This document shows, piece after piece, positions 30,619-41,631 of a stretch of DNA of 64,000 bases. Origin of the DNA: Isochrysis galbana. Taxonomy: Eukaryota > Haptophyta > Isochrysidales > Isochrysidaceae. The DNA lies in contig CM030931.1 of assembly GCA_018136815.1 (NCBI GenBank), forward strand, positions 7,634,812 through 7,698,811, written 5' to 3'. Position 1 is the first letter of the stretch; every line of letters begins with the position of its first letter. The notes below the pieces were generated by a model that worked only from the letters and a program-made list of their open reading frames with translations, was not told where the DNA came from and did not search any database. The translations under genes and the position numbers were made by a program.

Positions 30619-33495
30619 ATGGCTCGGTTGCTGGTTCGGCCGTCGCCTGCTCTTGCCAGTCGCACAGCTCTTTCGCGCTCGCTCAGCGGTGGGCGCTGGC
30701 TACGCAGCCAACAGTGGTTTGACAACCCTCAGAACCCAGGGATGACTGCCCTCTACCTCGAGAGATATCTCAACTTTGGGCTGACCCGCGAGGAGCTGCA
30801 GTCAGGCCGGCCCATCGTTGGCATCGCACAAACCGGCTCCGACCTCTCTCCTTGCAACCGTGTGCACGTCGAGCTCGCCTCACGAGTACGAGACGGCATC
30901 CGCGATGCCGGCGGTGTGCCACTCGAGTTCCCGTGTCATCCCATCCAAGAAACCGGGCGAAGGCCGACGGCGGCGCTCGACCGCAATCTGACATACATGG
31001 CCCTAGTGGAGGTGCTGCATGGTTATCCACTCGATGGCGTCGTCCTGACCACCGGATGCGATAAGACCACACCGGCGCTGCTCATGGCTGCAGCTACGGC
31101 TGATCTCCCGGCCATCGTCTTGTCTGGAGGCCCAATGCTTGATGGTTGGTGGGAGGGGAGCCTGGCCGGCTCAGGGTCCGTAATCTGGGACTCGCGCCGC
31201 CGCTTAGCCGCTGGAGAGATCGATTACGATCAGTTTCTCGACCGCGTTTGCTCCTCAGCGCCGTCAGTAGGCCACTGCAACACAATGGGCACGGTAAGTG
31301 CGCAACCTCTTGTCACGTCGTCCCTGGGATCCCCACGATGTCGCGCAGCTCGCTGATCAGCCGTCCATACCCATATTCACCGCTAGCACACAGTCCTCGT
31401 CTCATACAGTCAAACGATTCTATTCCTGCTGCAGGCTTCGACGATGAACGCTCTCGCTGAGGCTTTGGGCATGTCATTGCCGGGATGCGCATCCATCCCT
31501 GCGCCTTATCGGGAGAGGGCGCAAATGGCCTACCAAACCGGCAGGTCCGAGCCGCGTCGAACTGTTGTGCACGCTGCATCTGTTTTACTCTTTGGATTCA
31601 ATTCGCCTACCAATTCCTGCGCTGCTTTAGGCGGGCGGTAGACTTGGTCCGGGAAGACTTGAGGCCGAGCGCCATACTCACTAGGTCGGCATTCCTGAAC
31701 GCGATCAAAGTCAATACTGCCATCGGAGGATCGACGAATGCACCTCCCCATCTTCAAGTGGGTCACGACTGGCGGCGTGACTTTGATGGCTGATGAGAGC
31801 ATAGAACCCTACGATTTCGTTTTGCGCACATTGAACACAAGATGCCGCGCGATCATCTGCCGACGCCGTACAACTTGTCCCCCCACACGCCCAACTTCTT
31901 CAGGCCATAGCGCGTCATGTCGGTGTTGAACTGAACATTGACGACTGGCAGACGCACGGGTTCTCGATACCTTTGCTCACCAACGTCCAGCCTGCAGGGA
32001 AGCATTTGTGCGAGAGCTTCCATCGTGCAGGTGGTGTGCCGGTCGTGATGGGGGAACTTCTCACGTCGGGCATACTTGACGGGTCGCCGCTTACGGTGAG
32101 GACCACGCTCGCGAGTGGCGTCGCTGTGGGGCGTGCCACCCCTGCGAGTTCAATCAGTGTGGCATGTGCAATAACTCATGCAGCACAAGGGGTTGCAGAT
32201 TTTTGCCCTCGCGTGACTCCGCTCGCTAGGCGCCCTATCCTAAGTGCAAGTCCCGGAACTGCCTTGCACAGGTCACAGGAAAGTCGGTTTCATTCAACGT
32301 GAAAGGGAGGCGCTCCCGCGATACCGACGTCATTCGGACGGTTGCAGAGCCGCTGCGGATAGACGCGGGATTCCGCGTTGTCACAGGCAATCTCTTCGAC
32401 GCGGCGCTCATGAAGACCAGCGTCATCTCGCCCGAATTCACCGACAGGTAGTATCGGAGCGACCATGGCGGGGCCGAGCGGTGGGGCGATGCAGCCCAAG
32501 TGCCTGTTTAGTCCACACGCCATCGACTCTCAGCTTCAACTCCGTGATGGGTCACGCCTCAGGTATTTGTCATCGGGCGTACATCGCGCAAGGGCGGTTG
32601 TATTTGAAGGCCCTGAGGATTACCATGAACGCATCAATAGCCCAGACTTGCAGGTCGATGAAGGCTCGATGCTATTCATCCGCAACGTCGGACCCGTGGG
32701 CTTCCCGGGTGATTCAAGCCCCGGCCACTTGAAAGCCGGCTTCCACACCAACGGAGCGGATGCGCCCGCCCATCCTTGGTGGTGAAACTCGGAAATGTTG
32801 GCCATTTGTATCCCACGTAGGCTCGGCAGAGGTCGTGAACATGCAGCCCCCCGATGCTCTAATTGCAAAGGGCGTAACGCATTTGCCCACGTGTGGTGAG
32901 TCTCGCCCCGCCTTGCCCGCGTCATTTCTTGGAGCTAGTTTGCTAAAATGGGATCTGCTGGCAACCCGCACGCCTAACTATCAGCGACAATCTTTGAAAT
33001 GGATTGGTCACAGGCGACGGTCGTCAAAGCGGCACTTCCGAAAGTCCATCTATTCTCAATGCCTCCCCCGAGGCGTTGGCTGGCGGTGGCCTTGCCATCT
33101 TGCGCACAGGAGACACCGTCATCCTTGATTTGCAGCGTGGAGAACTGAATGTCGACATTTCGGAGGATGAAATCAAGCGCAGGTACGGGCTTGGTAATCC
33201 CATTAGGGCGGGAAGAAGATTGGTCTATGTGATGATGAAAGTGTATGGATGCGGAATGGCAGCCAATTGAGCACATTTGTGTCCGAGGCTTGTTTTTTCG
33301 CGACAACGCGACTCACAAACATCTTCGCCCCTTACACTTAGGTGGGCCGCATATACCCCTCCACCTATGATCAATGAGACCCCATGGCAAGAGATCTACC
33401 GTTCCACTGTTGGGCAGCTATCAACGGGTGGGTGCATGGAGCTTGCGTGCCGATACAGGCGTGTTGCTCAACAAGTTCCCCGTCACAATCATTGA
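30619..33495 (+). CDS. IlvD/Edd family dehydratase (aldonate-type)
   Basis: Nine exons: 30619-31293, 31435-31544, 31631-31757, 31904-32095, 32272-32447, 32563-32708, 32821-32895, 33014-33182, 33342-33495. Every junction is GT-AG and in phase; 607 aa, the family's usual size. These enzymes remove water from a dihydroxy acid using an Fe-S cluster. Cluster-type cysteines: C79 (SDLSPCN), C147 (GCDKTTP), C220 ([14 protein letters not shown]). Later marks are [38 protein letters not shown] and [10 protein letters not shown]. The sequence is closer to bacterial sugar-acid dehydratases (arabinonate/xylonate kind) than to the dihydroxy-acid dehydratase of valine and isoleucine synthesis; that subgroup call is from remembered motifs. 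The first 30 residues ([15 protein letters not shown]) are Arg/Ser/Ala-rich without acids, like a mitochondrial or plastid transit peptide. An in-frame ATG at 30441 is an alternative start. Confidence 0.92.
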
Positions 33496-33872
33496 GCTCC
33501 CAAGGCCTGTCTTTGCCTTGGCACCAAGCGTGTGGATTTTGCGGGGGATTGGGTCCTTGATGTGCATTATTGAGACGTTTGAGTGAGCACATCTCAGCCA
33601 GCGTAAGCCCCTCTACTAATTGTAGACAGTAGAGGGCGCCATCATTGTGGCGTATGCTAGAAGAAAATCTAAAGATTCAGGCTATAATAAATCATCTGAG
33701 CGTTGGTACCACTACTCCCACTAGCCCGTTACGTTACTATCACGACAAGCTGTGAGGAGACCCATAGACAGGATAATGTGGACGAACGCGCAAACGGGAC
33801 GCAGATTGCAGTGGATGAAGCACCCCGAAATCCCACTGAAGAATGACGCAGAAGAAGGGCCTCAAGACCAAA

Positions 33873-34030
33873 AGCGTTCAATTATCCCCATCCCTGCTAG
33901 CACCTTTCGTTGTCACCTGGAGGTTTCTTGACTCAACTTGACACTTCACATGTTGAGACACACACATGGTCTTACTGCCCATTCACTCGAGCTTTGGGAC
34001 AGGGTCGATATCTCGTTGAAATCACGGTCC
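33873..34030 (+). repeat. Inverted repeat, left arm (partner 43497-43662)
   Basis: AGACCAAAAGCGTTCAATTA onward matches the reverse complement of 43662-43497, at roughly 88-90% by eye, ending at CGTTGAAATCACG. The two arms lie 9.5 kb apart and flank the region with the IlvD 3' side, acyltransferase, ERI1 and the duplicated unknown gene. Confidence 0.85.
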
Positions 34031-34105
34031 ACATGTCTCCCCTTCTCGCTCGTGTCGTAACGTACGAAAACCAATGAGTTGTGGCGGAACACATCCAACA
34101 CTCAA

Positions 34106-34877
34106 AACTTTATAATATTCTTAACGCACTTGCGGCGCATGGATGGACCCACTACTTTAACGCAGGACACTTTCTACACCCCCATTCCTCCGGCCCTTCC
34201 CCCCCCGCCATCAGGCGGCTCCCCCCGTACACTACTAGCTAGGGGGATAGGGGTGAAGGGCTTAGGGCTTAGATATGGTCCGGTGGGCCGCGCCCCCCCC
34301 CCGGTGATCCGTTCCCCCCTTCCTCCTACGCCTCCCGGGCTGGCGGCGGACTCTGACTCGACTTATCCTGATATACAGGCGCGAGACTTACCGATTTTTC
34401 GGTGGGCGGAGCTGAGCTCCGCCCACCCCCGGCTCCGCGCTCTCTCTCCCCTCTTTTGCGGCACGCGCGATGGCGCGCCTGCGGCAGGCCTGCAGCTACC
34501 CTCTGGCGGCCCCTGGAGGCCTGGAGGGACCTGGAGGTCAGCTAAGGGGGCAGTAGGAGGTTGGGGCTGGGCCCTGGGCTCCCCTGTCTCTCCCTCGCTG
34601 GCGCTCCTGCGCCTCTGGGGCCCCCAGTCTGCACCTGTCTGCCTGTCGACCAGGGGGGGAGGAGGGGTTGGAGCGATGGGCTGGCCACGCCGGGCCAGGG
34701 CACGTGCGATTCAGGCGAGCCTGTGGGGAGGAGGATGGGTCAGCATGGCAGTGTGCTCCTGGCAAGCCATCGGACATGCCAGGAGCATGAGTGGTTCCTC
34801 CCCTACGGCAGGGGAGGAGTGGAGAGGGGGGGGGGCTCGTGGCCCCCCTTGGGCGAACTAAGTATAAACTTAGTTGC
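34106..34877 (-). mobile_element. Family B non-autonomous retroelement, complete copy 1
   Basis: Flanked by an 18-bp target-site duplication, AACACATCCAACACTCAA, at 34088-34105 and 34878-34895. On the minus strand it runs from AACTAAGTTTATACTTAG (5') to AAGAATATTATAAAGTTTT (3'), the latter like the LINE-II tail. It contains the module shared with families C and D (34480-34660). No coding capacity. Confidence 0.88.
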
Positions 34878-35023
34878 AACACATCCAACACTCAACACTC
34901 CAACACTCACGCGCCAACGGCACAACGGAACCCGACATACCCATCCGTGAGACACAACAAACAACGAAGCCAGGCACTATACACTATAAGCCAGTCACGA
35001 GTCACGCACAATAGACATTCAAA

Positions 35024-35247
35024 AGGCCTGCGCGGAACCCGCACTCTGAACCAGGCCCATGGTAGCTCACCTGGGCCGTGGGCCGTACCCCCGATACCGA
35101 TACCGAAGAAGAAAGAAGAAAGAAGGAATGATGGGGGGAAGGGGAAGGGGAGGAGGTGGAGGGAAGGGAAGAAAGGGCGGTGTCAGCAGGAAGGTAGAGA
35201 TACCTAGACCTAGTAGGTGTTAGCCCAGAATCTTCAGATGTGTTTTT
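35024..35247 (+). repeat. LINE-I 3' end, truncated copy
   Basis: AGGCCTGC...CCAGGCCCATGGTAG through TAGCCCAGAATCTTCAGAT, then a T-rich tail, matches 22631-22843. Confidence 0.8.
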
Positions 35248-35620
35248 TTAGCTGTAGCGCTGTAGCTGTAGCTCTAGCTCTATTGCTATTGCTATTGCGC
35301 TATTGCTATTGCTCTGTAGCTATAGCTATAGCGGCTAATAGCGGCACTAACTCTCGTTCTATTCATTATTTAGTTTAGGATCCGCCCTAGAGCGTTGAGT
35401 TTGGTAGGAGTCAAGTGGAAATGCGAACCCGTGGGCACAAGGGGCTAGAGCTCTCTGTCTGTTCTGCCTTGTTTGGCCGTCGCCACAGTGAGGGCTACAC
35501 GATCCCATACAGCACTATGGTTAAACCAGAAGAAGAAAACACGTTGTGAGATCTTGCCCTCATACTCTAGTTCTTCTCTCTGTCGGCCGCTCCCCCGTGG
35601 CGCGAAGGAGCGGGAGAGCG

Positions 35621-36502
35621 ATGGCTGAGGAGTTGGTACCCGCGCTGATGCGCTGGCTGGTGCTGGTGGTGGACCAGCTCTTCTGGAGCATCGTGGCGCC
35701 CCCTGCCGCACTCTTTGGCTGGGTCCCTCTGCGCCTCTGCTCCACCCTCCTGGTGCACGCCGCTCTGTTGCATGAGTCGCCCGCGTGGTTAGAGACTCCG
35801 TTTGACACACTCTCTTACTGGTACCTGCTAGTTCACGGAGTGCGTGTGTGTGAGGAGGGGGCTTCTGGTGGCGTGGTCGAGTCGACCATACTCGTCCCGG
35901 GCATCCGCACCTTTCGAGGTGCTGTACTCATGAATCACCGGTCATGGGGCGACTTTGTTATTGACCCGATGCAAGCGAGCGCTTCGGTAGTCGCACGTGG
36001 AGCAGCAACCGCAGCGATGCTTCTAGCTGGAATACTGGGGATTGTCACGAAGCGAGTTATTGTGATTTTTCGTCGCGATGGGCCATGCTGTGCCGCAACC
36101 AGCCGCGAGGAATTGCAGAGAATGTGCCGACACAAGACCCGATACCTAATATACCCAGAAGGCACAAGACGAGCTGCTGAGCCGAATGCGGATGAGCCGG
36201 ATGCCTTGCGCGTCGGGGGCCTCAAAAATATCTGGGAATCGAGTGACGAGGCGATGATAGTGATCACCGTGGGTAAGGAGAACATCGTAAACGAACGTCG
36301 AGGTCATGTCTCGTACTCAACCACTCTGTATCGTGCCACCCACCCACCAATTCGGGCAGCTGACCACCCCACCCTCGAATCCTTCTTGGACGCCATCGAC
36401 AAGGCTTGGAGAGATACATGGGCTCGCGCATACGATGTGAGATTAGACGATCTCGAGCGAGGGAGTGAGCTAAAGACCAAGAGGCCATGGAACAGGGCAT
36501 GA
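35621..36502 (+). CDS. PlsC-type lysophospholipid/glycerol acyltransferase
   Basis: A single exon of 293 aa. It transfers an acyl group from acyl-CoA or acyl-ACP to a lysophospholipid or similar acceptor in a membrane. Motif I is NHRSWGDF with H106-x4-D111. Motif III is YPEGTRR near residue 180. A hydrophobic N-terminus (11-45) and a segment after motif I (about 125-150) fit the LPLAT layout of one or two membrane helices around the active site. The ATG at 35621 was chosen because upstream in-frame codons give no ATG. The substrate cannot be told from sequence; AGPAT/LPLAT-like is the safe name. An A/T-rich CTATTGC repeat and a LINE-I tail lie just upstream. Confidence 0.85.
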   Translation: MAEELVPALMRWLVLVVDQLFWSIVAPPAALFGWVPLRLCSTLLVHAALLHESPAWLETPFDTLSYWYLLVHGVRVCEEGASGGVVESTILVPGIRTFRGAVLMNHRSWGDFVIDPMQASASVVARGAATAAMLLAGILGIVTKRVIVIFRRDGPCCAATSREELQRMCRHKTRYLIYPEGTRRAAEPNADEPDALRVGGLKNIWESSDEAMIVITVGKENIVNERRGHVSYSTTLYRATHPPIRAADHPTLESFLDAIDKAWRDTWARAYDVRLDDLERGSELKTKRPWNRA

Positions 36503-37037
36503 ACGTCCCTAAGTCACCCCCTTTTAGCTGAGTAGCATTTTTTGGCGCTACTCAACGACGCGGCAGCCGCAATGTAGTTGGCCCGTGATGAAAGTGAATC
36601 ATAGGATGGTTTCGGAGGCGATCGCATGCTGCTATTTGGTGTTGCCGGGTCGTCAATAGTTAATGTTCACCTCGTGTGCATGTAGTAGGTAGGCAAACTC
36701 ACGCATTGGCATCGAGCGTTCGTTGACCAAGACGTCATGCGCATATGTGGCAAATTCTGTATCACCAACCATCTGCTGTTGCTTGCATCTTGCCCCTTAT
36801 GCCATGCTAATAAGTCCCTGGAAGACTTCCCGGGGCCTGTTGGTGGCTGACCTCGCTAGGGCGCACAATAACAATGGTGCCAAGCATGAGCTAGCTGTCC
36901 GCTCCTTGTAATACGCTAATACTAAGGTCTAAGGTCGCGATACGTGGAATATGGGACAGACTCAGACTCGGTTGAGCCATCAAATGTCCATGGTCAATTC
37001 ACAATAGTTAGTTCAACATTATATAGACGGGACCATA

Positions 37038-37790
37038 CAACTAAGTTTATACTTGGTTGCCCCATGGGGGGGCACGAGCCCCCCCCTCTCTCCACTCCTC
37101 CCCTGCCATGGGGGAGGAACCACCCATCCTCCTGGCACGCCTGATGGCTTGCCAGGAGGCCACTGCCCTACTGACCCACTCCCTTCCCCACAGGCTCGCC
37201 CCATTCGCCCATCCTGGCCCCTCGTGGCCAGCCCATTGCTCCAACCCCCCCTCCCCCCCTGGTCGACAGGCAGACAGGTGCAGATTGGGGGCCCCAGAGG
37301 CTCAGGAGCGCCAGCGAGGGAGAGGCAGGGGAGACCAGGGCCCAGTCCCAGCCTCCTCTGCCCCCAGAGCTGGCCTCCAGGAGCCTCCAGGGGTCGCCAG
37401 CAGGAAGCTGCAGGCCTGCCGCAGGCGCGCCATCGCGCGTGCCGCAGGAGAGGGGAGAGAGAGCGCGGAGAAGGGGGTGGGCGGAGCGAGAGCTCCGCTC
37501 ACCGAAAAATAGGTAAGTCCCGCACCTGTTTACAGGATAAGTCGGGGCTGAGACCGCCGCCCACTCGGAGACACAGGAGGAAGGGGGAAGGGGGGGAATG
37601 ATCACCGGGGGGGGCGCGGGCCACCGGACCATATCTAAGCCCTTCACCCCTATCCCCCTAGTAGTGCACGGGGGGAGTCGCCTTATGGCGGGGGGAGAAG
37701 GGCCGGGGAAGTGGGGGTGTAGAAAGTTTCCTACGTGAGTAGAAAGTAGAGGGTCCACGGCCGCGTGTGCGGTGAGACTATTAAAAGGTT
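37038..37790 (+). mobile_element. Family B non-autonomous retroelement, complete copy 2
   Basis: Flanked by a 16-bp target-site duplication, TATAGACGGGACCATA, at 37022-37037 and 37791-37806. It starts CAACTAAGTTTATACTT and ends GTGAGACTATTAAAAGGTT, the LINE-II type of 3' end. The shared core module lies at about 37270-37450. It is the opposite orientation to copy 1, 2.2 kb away. Confidence 0.9.
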
Positions 37791-38096
37791 TATAGACGGG
37801 ACCATATACTTACGTTTAAAAATTCAAAGCATCGCTTGTGATCTTAAACACCAGTGCAGTGTGTAGCGCTTCACCTTCTTTGGTATCTCCTTTCCCCTGC
37901 ATCCTCGGCGACTGCCTCCTTGTCCTAAAGCTCCAGAGTTCAATAGCTGACCGCCGCACTTCCATCATGGGATTCTCTTTATTGTCATTGTCATTGTGTC
38001 ATTGTGCATGACCGCCTAATGCGGGCCAATGGCGGCTATGGACTATGAATGGGGGGCATGGGGCCTCTTTACGCGTCTTTTGTGCACACACAAAAC

Positions 38097-38165
38097 ATCT
38101 GAAGATTCGGGGCGTAACACCTATTCAGGGCACGGTACTTCCTACCATACTACCAAGGTCGCGTT
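38097..38165 (-). repeat. LINE-I 3' end, short truncated copy
   Basis: ACATCTGAAGATTCGGGGCGTAACACC is the reverse complement of the LINE-I 3' terminus and ends on a T-rich tail when read on the minus strand. Confidence 0.65.
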
Positions 38166-38279
38166 CCGTCGAAATAGGACAATGTCATTTTCGAAGGCTT
38201 AGTTTATTTTGCTTCGCCTGATCAGTTGACCGCCACACTTCCCTCTTCTTATTGGATGAGTGCCAATATCATCAAAAAA

Positions 38280-38345
38280 ACCTTTTTAAGGCTATTCTCG
38301 CCTCTCGCGTGGCCTAGTATCGTTCCAATATCATTTTAATCTAGT
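38280..38345 (-). repeat. LINE-II 3' end, short truncated copy
   Basis: AAACCTTTTTAAGGCTATTCTCGCCTCTCGCGTGGC is the reverse complement of the LINE-II 3' terminus, with its T tail as A on the plus strand. Confidence 0.7.
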
Positions 38346-38580
38346 GGCGTATATCTAAGATCTGCTCGTGCGAAGTGAGAGTAGCTGAATCAGAATTAGA
38401 ACACCTTCATGAGTTGCCCTTGGACCTTGGTTGGGGCTTGGGGGCGCTTGCAAGTTGCAAGGGGGCGCAGCTTGCAGTTCGCGCCCCGTGCGTATGCCTC
38501 ACTATGGTCATGCGTGTCGTGGCCTGGCGGGTTGGTAGAAGGCTAATGGCAGTAGTGGTAATGGCTCTCATTATTAATTT

Positions 38581-38638
38581 AAGATTGACGACTACCCTTT
38601 TACCCGAAACTCCATAGCCCAAGCTAGTCGTCAATCTT
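38581..38638. other. Perfect 14-bp inverted repeat 3' of the ERI1-like gene
   Basis: AAGATTGACGACTA (38581-38594) and TAGTCGTCAATCTT (38625-38638), with a 30-base spacer. On the minus strand it lies about 170 bases beyond the ERI1-like stop codon and may be in its 3' UTR. Confidence 0.85.
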
Positions 38639-38809
38639 GCAACAGCACTCAACGGCTGCGCTGGGTAGTATATTGATTGCCTCCACACGTTTGGGTGGGG
38701 ATGCCAATCGCCGAACCGAAGACTAAGGCCGCCTTTTGACCAAGCCTCTGAATGTTGGCCACATCAAATCACTGCATGCAATGAATCGGATATTAGAAGC
38801 ATACTCAAC

Positions 38810-40315
38810 TCATAAATCACGGAACCTCTGCCGCGGCGGAAGCCCCTCATTGATGTACATAGGGGAGCCATCTTGCACTAGCCTAGCTGCGATGCGTGCA
38901 ATGTTGCGTGAATCGTCAATACCCGAATGCAACCGCCCCTCAAACTTCATGCCTTGAATGTCGAGCATCTTAGCGATTTTACAGCGGCGGGTCTGTAACG
39001 TTATGCGTGGGACGGGTCATCTAGGCCAGCGGAGCACGTGCGGGCCCCGCAATTCTCGGGGGGAACAGCCAAAGCGAAGAGGAGAATGGGTTCGTGGCTG
39101 TGAAGCAGTACGTAGTATAACGCGTTTTTGTGCATGGCCTCGCACCTTATAGTGATCGGCAAACAATTGCTTGACGTTAACCCATTTGTCAAAATATTCG
39201 GGCTTGGGGATGCCCTTCCGTTTGCATTCTCCTAATGAGGCCGGTCATTCAAAGGGTATGAGGCTGACGGATGACTTCAAAATCAAGGCAAATGACAGGC
39301 TATGAGATGCAACGTCTTCAGCGCGTACCGTCGAGGAAGAATTGCAAATCGAAGTGCCCATCGGCTCCAAAGGCAAAGGCACGCTTCTTGGGAGTGTTAA
39401 CCAGCCCTTTCTCTAGGAGCCACTTGTCAAAAGACACAAGTACCTGATGGATGTGTCACACATGCGGTCAGAGATGATACTAAACAATGCCAACGAGTCC
39501 GCGTGAGAAGCGAGCATCAAAAAGCACGAGTCAGGATTGTGCAAGGCTGTGCAAGAGTCAAGATTCATGGCCCATAATTGATGCCTAGTGACACCTCTAT
39601 AAGAGTTCCACCGTATTGCTGTGCAAAACGAAGCCCTTCTCACCTCGTCCAGGGATGGCGCTGCATCCACTGTGTCCTGGGTGATCCCAGTCAATTTGGT
39701 GCAGAAGGGTGTGAGCGTCGTGTTGATACTGGGTCGAACATAAGAGTGAAACTCGTGCTCCACCTGTGCGCAAAGACCAAAATGCGCCGAGTATAGGACC
39801 CGGGAGCACCAACTTGGATGGCTGAAGGGAGCCACATATGACCTTAGCGTACATGCCATACCACTGGCCACCCTGCACCACGGGCCCAACCTCTATGATT
39901 TCCACCTACTAGTGGCCACCTGCAGCGTCTGTAGATTCAGCCCGACCACTGGGAACTCAATGATCTCATGCTCCCAGCTTCGGCCGCGCACATCACACGT
40001 GGCCTCGACGTCGAGGACAAGTAGCCAGTCGAACGGCATCACCGCGTCGCCCGCAGCAGCCTCACGCCGCGCGTTGACGCCCGAGCGCGCGCGCTCCTTC
40101 GCATCTCCCCGCCTCCTCCTCGCCACACGCTTGCTCAGGTGGCTTGTCCGCTCCGCCTGAGCGCCGAGCGGCACCACCCCAGCGGCGGTGTGGGAGCGCG
40201 CGCCAAGCATGAGCGGTTGGGCGGCCGGTACATGCCTACTTGGCTGCTCCCCTGTGCGCGGTGCTCCCATCCAGCCCAATTCGCCCAGCACGAGCAGCAG
40301 CGCGCCAGAGTGCAT
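38810..40315 (-). CDS. ERI1-like 3'-5' exoribonuclease (DEDDh)
   Basis: Five exons: 40315 (or 40039)-39920, 39763-39644, 39443-39329, 39231-39146, 38992-38810; phases 0, 0, 1 and 0 are kept. ERI1-type nucleases trim structured RNA 3' ends (histone mRNA stem-loop, 5.8S rRNA, small RNAs). Catalytic elements: LVLDVEATCD (Asp and Glu of exo I), EIIEFPVV, LTGITQDTVDAAP, HFDLQFF (exo II Asp), the KPEYFDKWVNVKQLF block, and LHSGIDDSRNIARI (exo III His and Asp). From the ATG at 40039 the protein would be 207 aa, essentially the bare nuclease domain. The in-frame ATG at 40315 adds 92 basic, Arg/Ala-rich residues that could be a targeting or RNA-binding leader. I cannot decide between them. Confidence 0.9.
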
Positions 40316-40448
40316 GGGCCGCCCTCGCGACCAGCCGTCGCCCCACCGCCCGTCCCTCACACCCCCAGACGGCGACGGGGAAGATGGGGAGAGTGGGCAG
40401 TAAACGAGTAGACCCGGGTTAGGAGTTATAACGCCGTAGAAGTGTCAC

Positions 40449-40639
40449 CCTGGATGGGAAATGGGAAATACGGTGCTGGGGCCTGCAAATACAGCCAAAT
40501 ACATATGTATTTGGCCTCCGGCCAAATACATTTCAAATACATTCGAGGCCTACAATCCAGGAACGCGCTTCAAATACAGCCAAATACATATGTATTTGGC
40601 CTCTGGCCAAATACGGTAAATACGTATTTCCCATCTAGG
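40449..40639. mobile_element. Family E foldback / MITE-like element, copy 1
   Basis: 191 bp with terminal inverted repeats CCTGGATGGGAAAT and ATTTCCCATCTAGG, flanked by GTCAC on both sides (40444-40448 and 40640-40644). The inside is built from two near-identical units AAATACAGCCAAATACATATG followed by the palindrome TATTTGGCC-NNNN-GGCCAAATA. No coding capacity. Confidence 0.75.
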
Positions 40640-40794
40640 GTCACAACCCCCCTATGTTTTCATTGTCCGGCAAGCCCCGCTCTCTAGGGGCGGAAGAAGC
40701 CCCGAGAGAAGACTTCCAGAGCGGGAGAGCACCTGAGGCATTTTTAAGTACTCCTACTCCATCGGAAGAAGAAGAAAAAACCCTTCTACTTCTA

Positions 40795-41030
40795 CTTTTA
40801 ATATTCTCGCCTCACACGTGGCACTGAATCACTTTCACTTTCTCGTAGCCACGCCCCCTTCCCTTCCTCACCCTCTATCCTCTATTCCCCGCCTTGCGGC
40901 AACTCCCCTCGTGCTCTACTTAGGGGCTCGGGTCATGTGGGGGGTCTGAGCGGAGCGGGGTGCACCTGTCCTCAGCGGCGTGTTCTCAACTCCCTCCTGT
41001 GCTACTGCTACTGGGTGACTTGTTTATCAT
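40795..41030 (-). repeat. LINE-II 3' UTR copy
   Basis: It matches 19657-19890 over its length: TTTTAATATTCTCGCCTCAC, CCTTGCGGCAACTCCCCTCG, GTGCTCTACTTAGGGG and GCGGGGTGCACCTGTCC in the same order. Confidence 0.85.
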
Positions 41031-41631
41031 AAAATTGTTTATTCAGGGTTTCGTTGTTTCTGCGTGCTGCGATGTTTGTCGTGGGTGACCTATAATGATC
41101 GATCGCATCTTCAGATGATCAATAAGTGCGGGACCGGTGCGCGCTCTGCGATCGGAGCGGCAGAACTCGAGGATCGATGGGGATGTATGCCGGTTGAATC
41201 CCAAGAGTGTGTTCCACAGACGAGGTTTGGGGGTTCTCCACCCTCGACATCGGCAATGGGTCACACTGATTGGGCGGGAAAATGCTTGCAATCGACCCAT
41301 GTGCTCGATGCCATACCTCCGACAGAGGGAGGAGCGTCGGCAAGGTTTCTTCTGGACCAGGTTGTCTCCGCAGATGCTTGCGCAATTAGACGTGTAGCAG
41401 AGACTTGCGCAGTTAGACGTGTAGCAGAGGAGCCCCATCGTCTCAATCATGTGTGTGTATAGAAGTGACTTTCACGAGGGGACCTCTTCGGATGGATCAA
41501 CTCCCCCCAGTATGACGGTGGTGGACCTACAGCGAGCCACGGAAGCTTGGTGTAATACGTCAAAGATCGCAGGGATGAATCCGTGGCAGGATTAATATAA
41601 TCTAATCTTCCTAGTACCACGAGCGCTTCCT

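Larger units (their letters stand above)
33496..35620. other. Intergenic, repeat-filled
   Basis: This contains a stretch starting CTGAGCGTTGGTACCACTAC (33696) that matches the first bases of family C, one arm of a 165-bp inverted repeat (33873-34030), a complete family B copy (34106-34877), a LINE-I 3' end (35024-35247) and a CTATTGCTATAGC-type simple repeat (35255-35335). No gene seen. Confidence 0.6.
36503..38809. other. Intergenic, repeat-filled
   Basis: This contains the complete family B copy 2 (37038-37790), a LINE-I 3' end on the minus strand (38097-38165), a LINE-II 3' end (38280-38345) and a perfect hairpin (38581-38638). 36503-37020 and 37807-38090 show no gene. Confidence 0.55.
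40316..41631. other. Intergenic: MITE-like element, LINE-II tail, small duplication
   Basis: This contains family E copy 1 (40449-39 end at 40639), a LINE-II 3' end (40795-41030) and a 27-base tandem duplication (TTGCGCAATTAGACGTGTAG type, 41378-41430). The frame 41064-41462 is open but I see no domain and do not call it. Confidence 0.5.
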
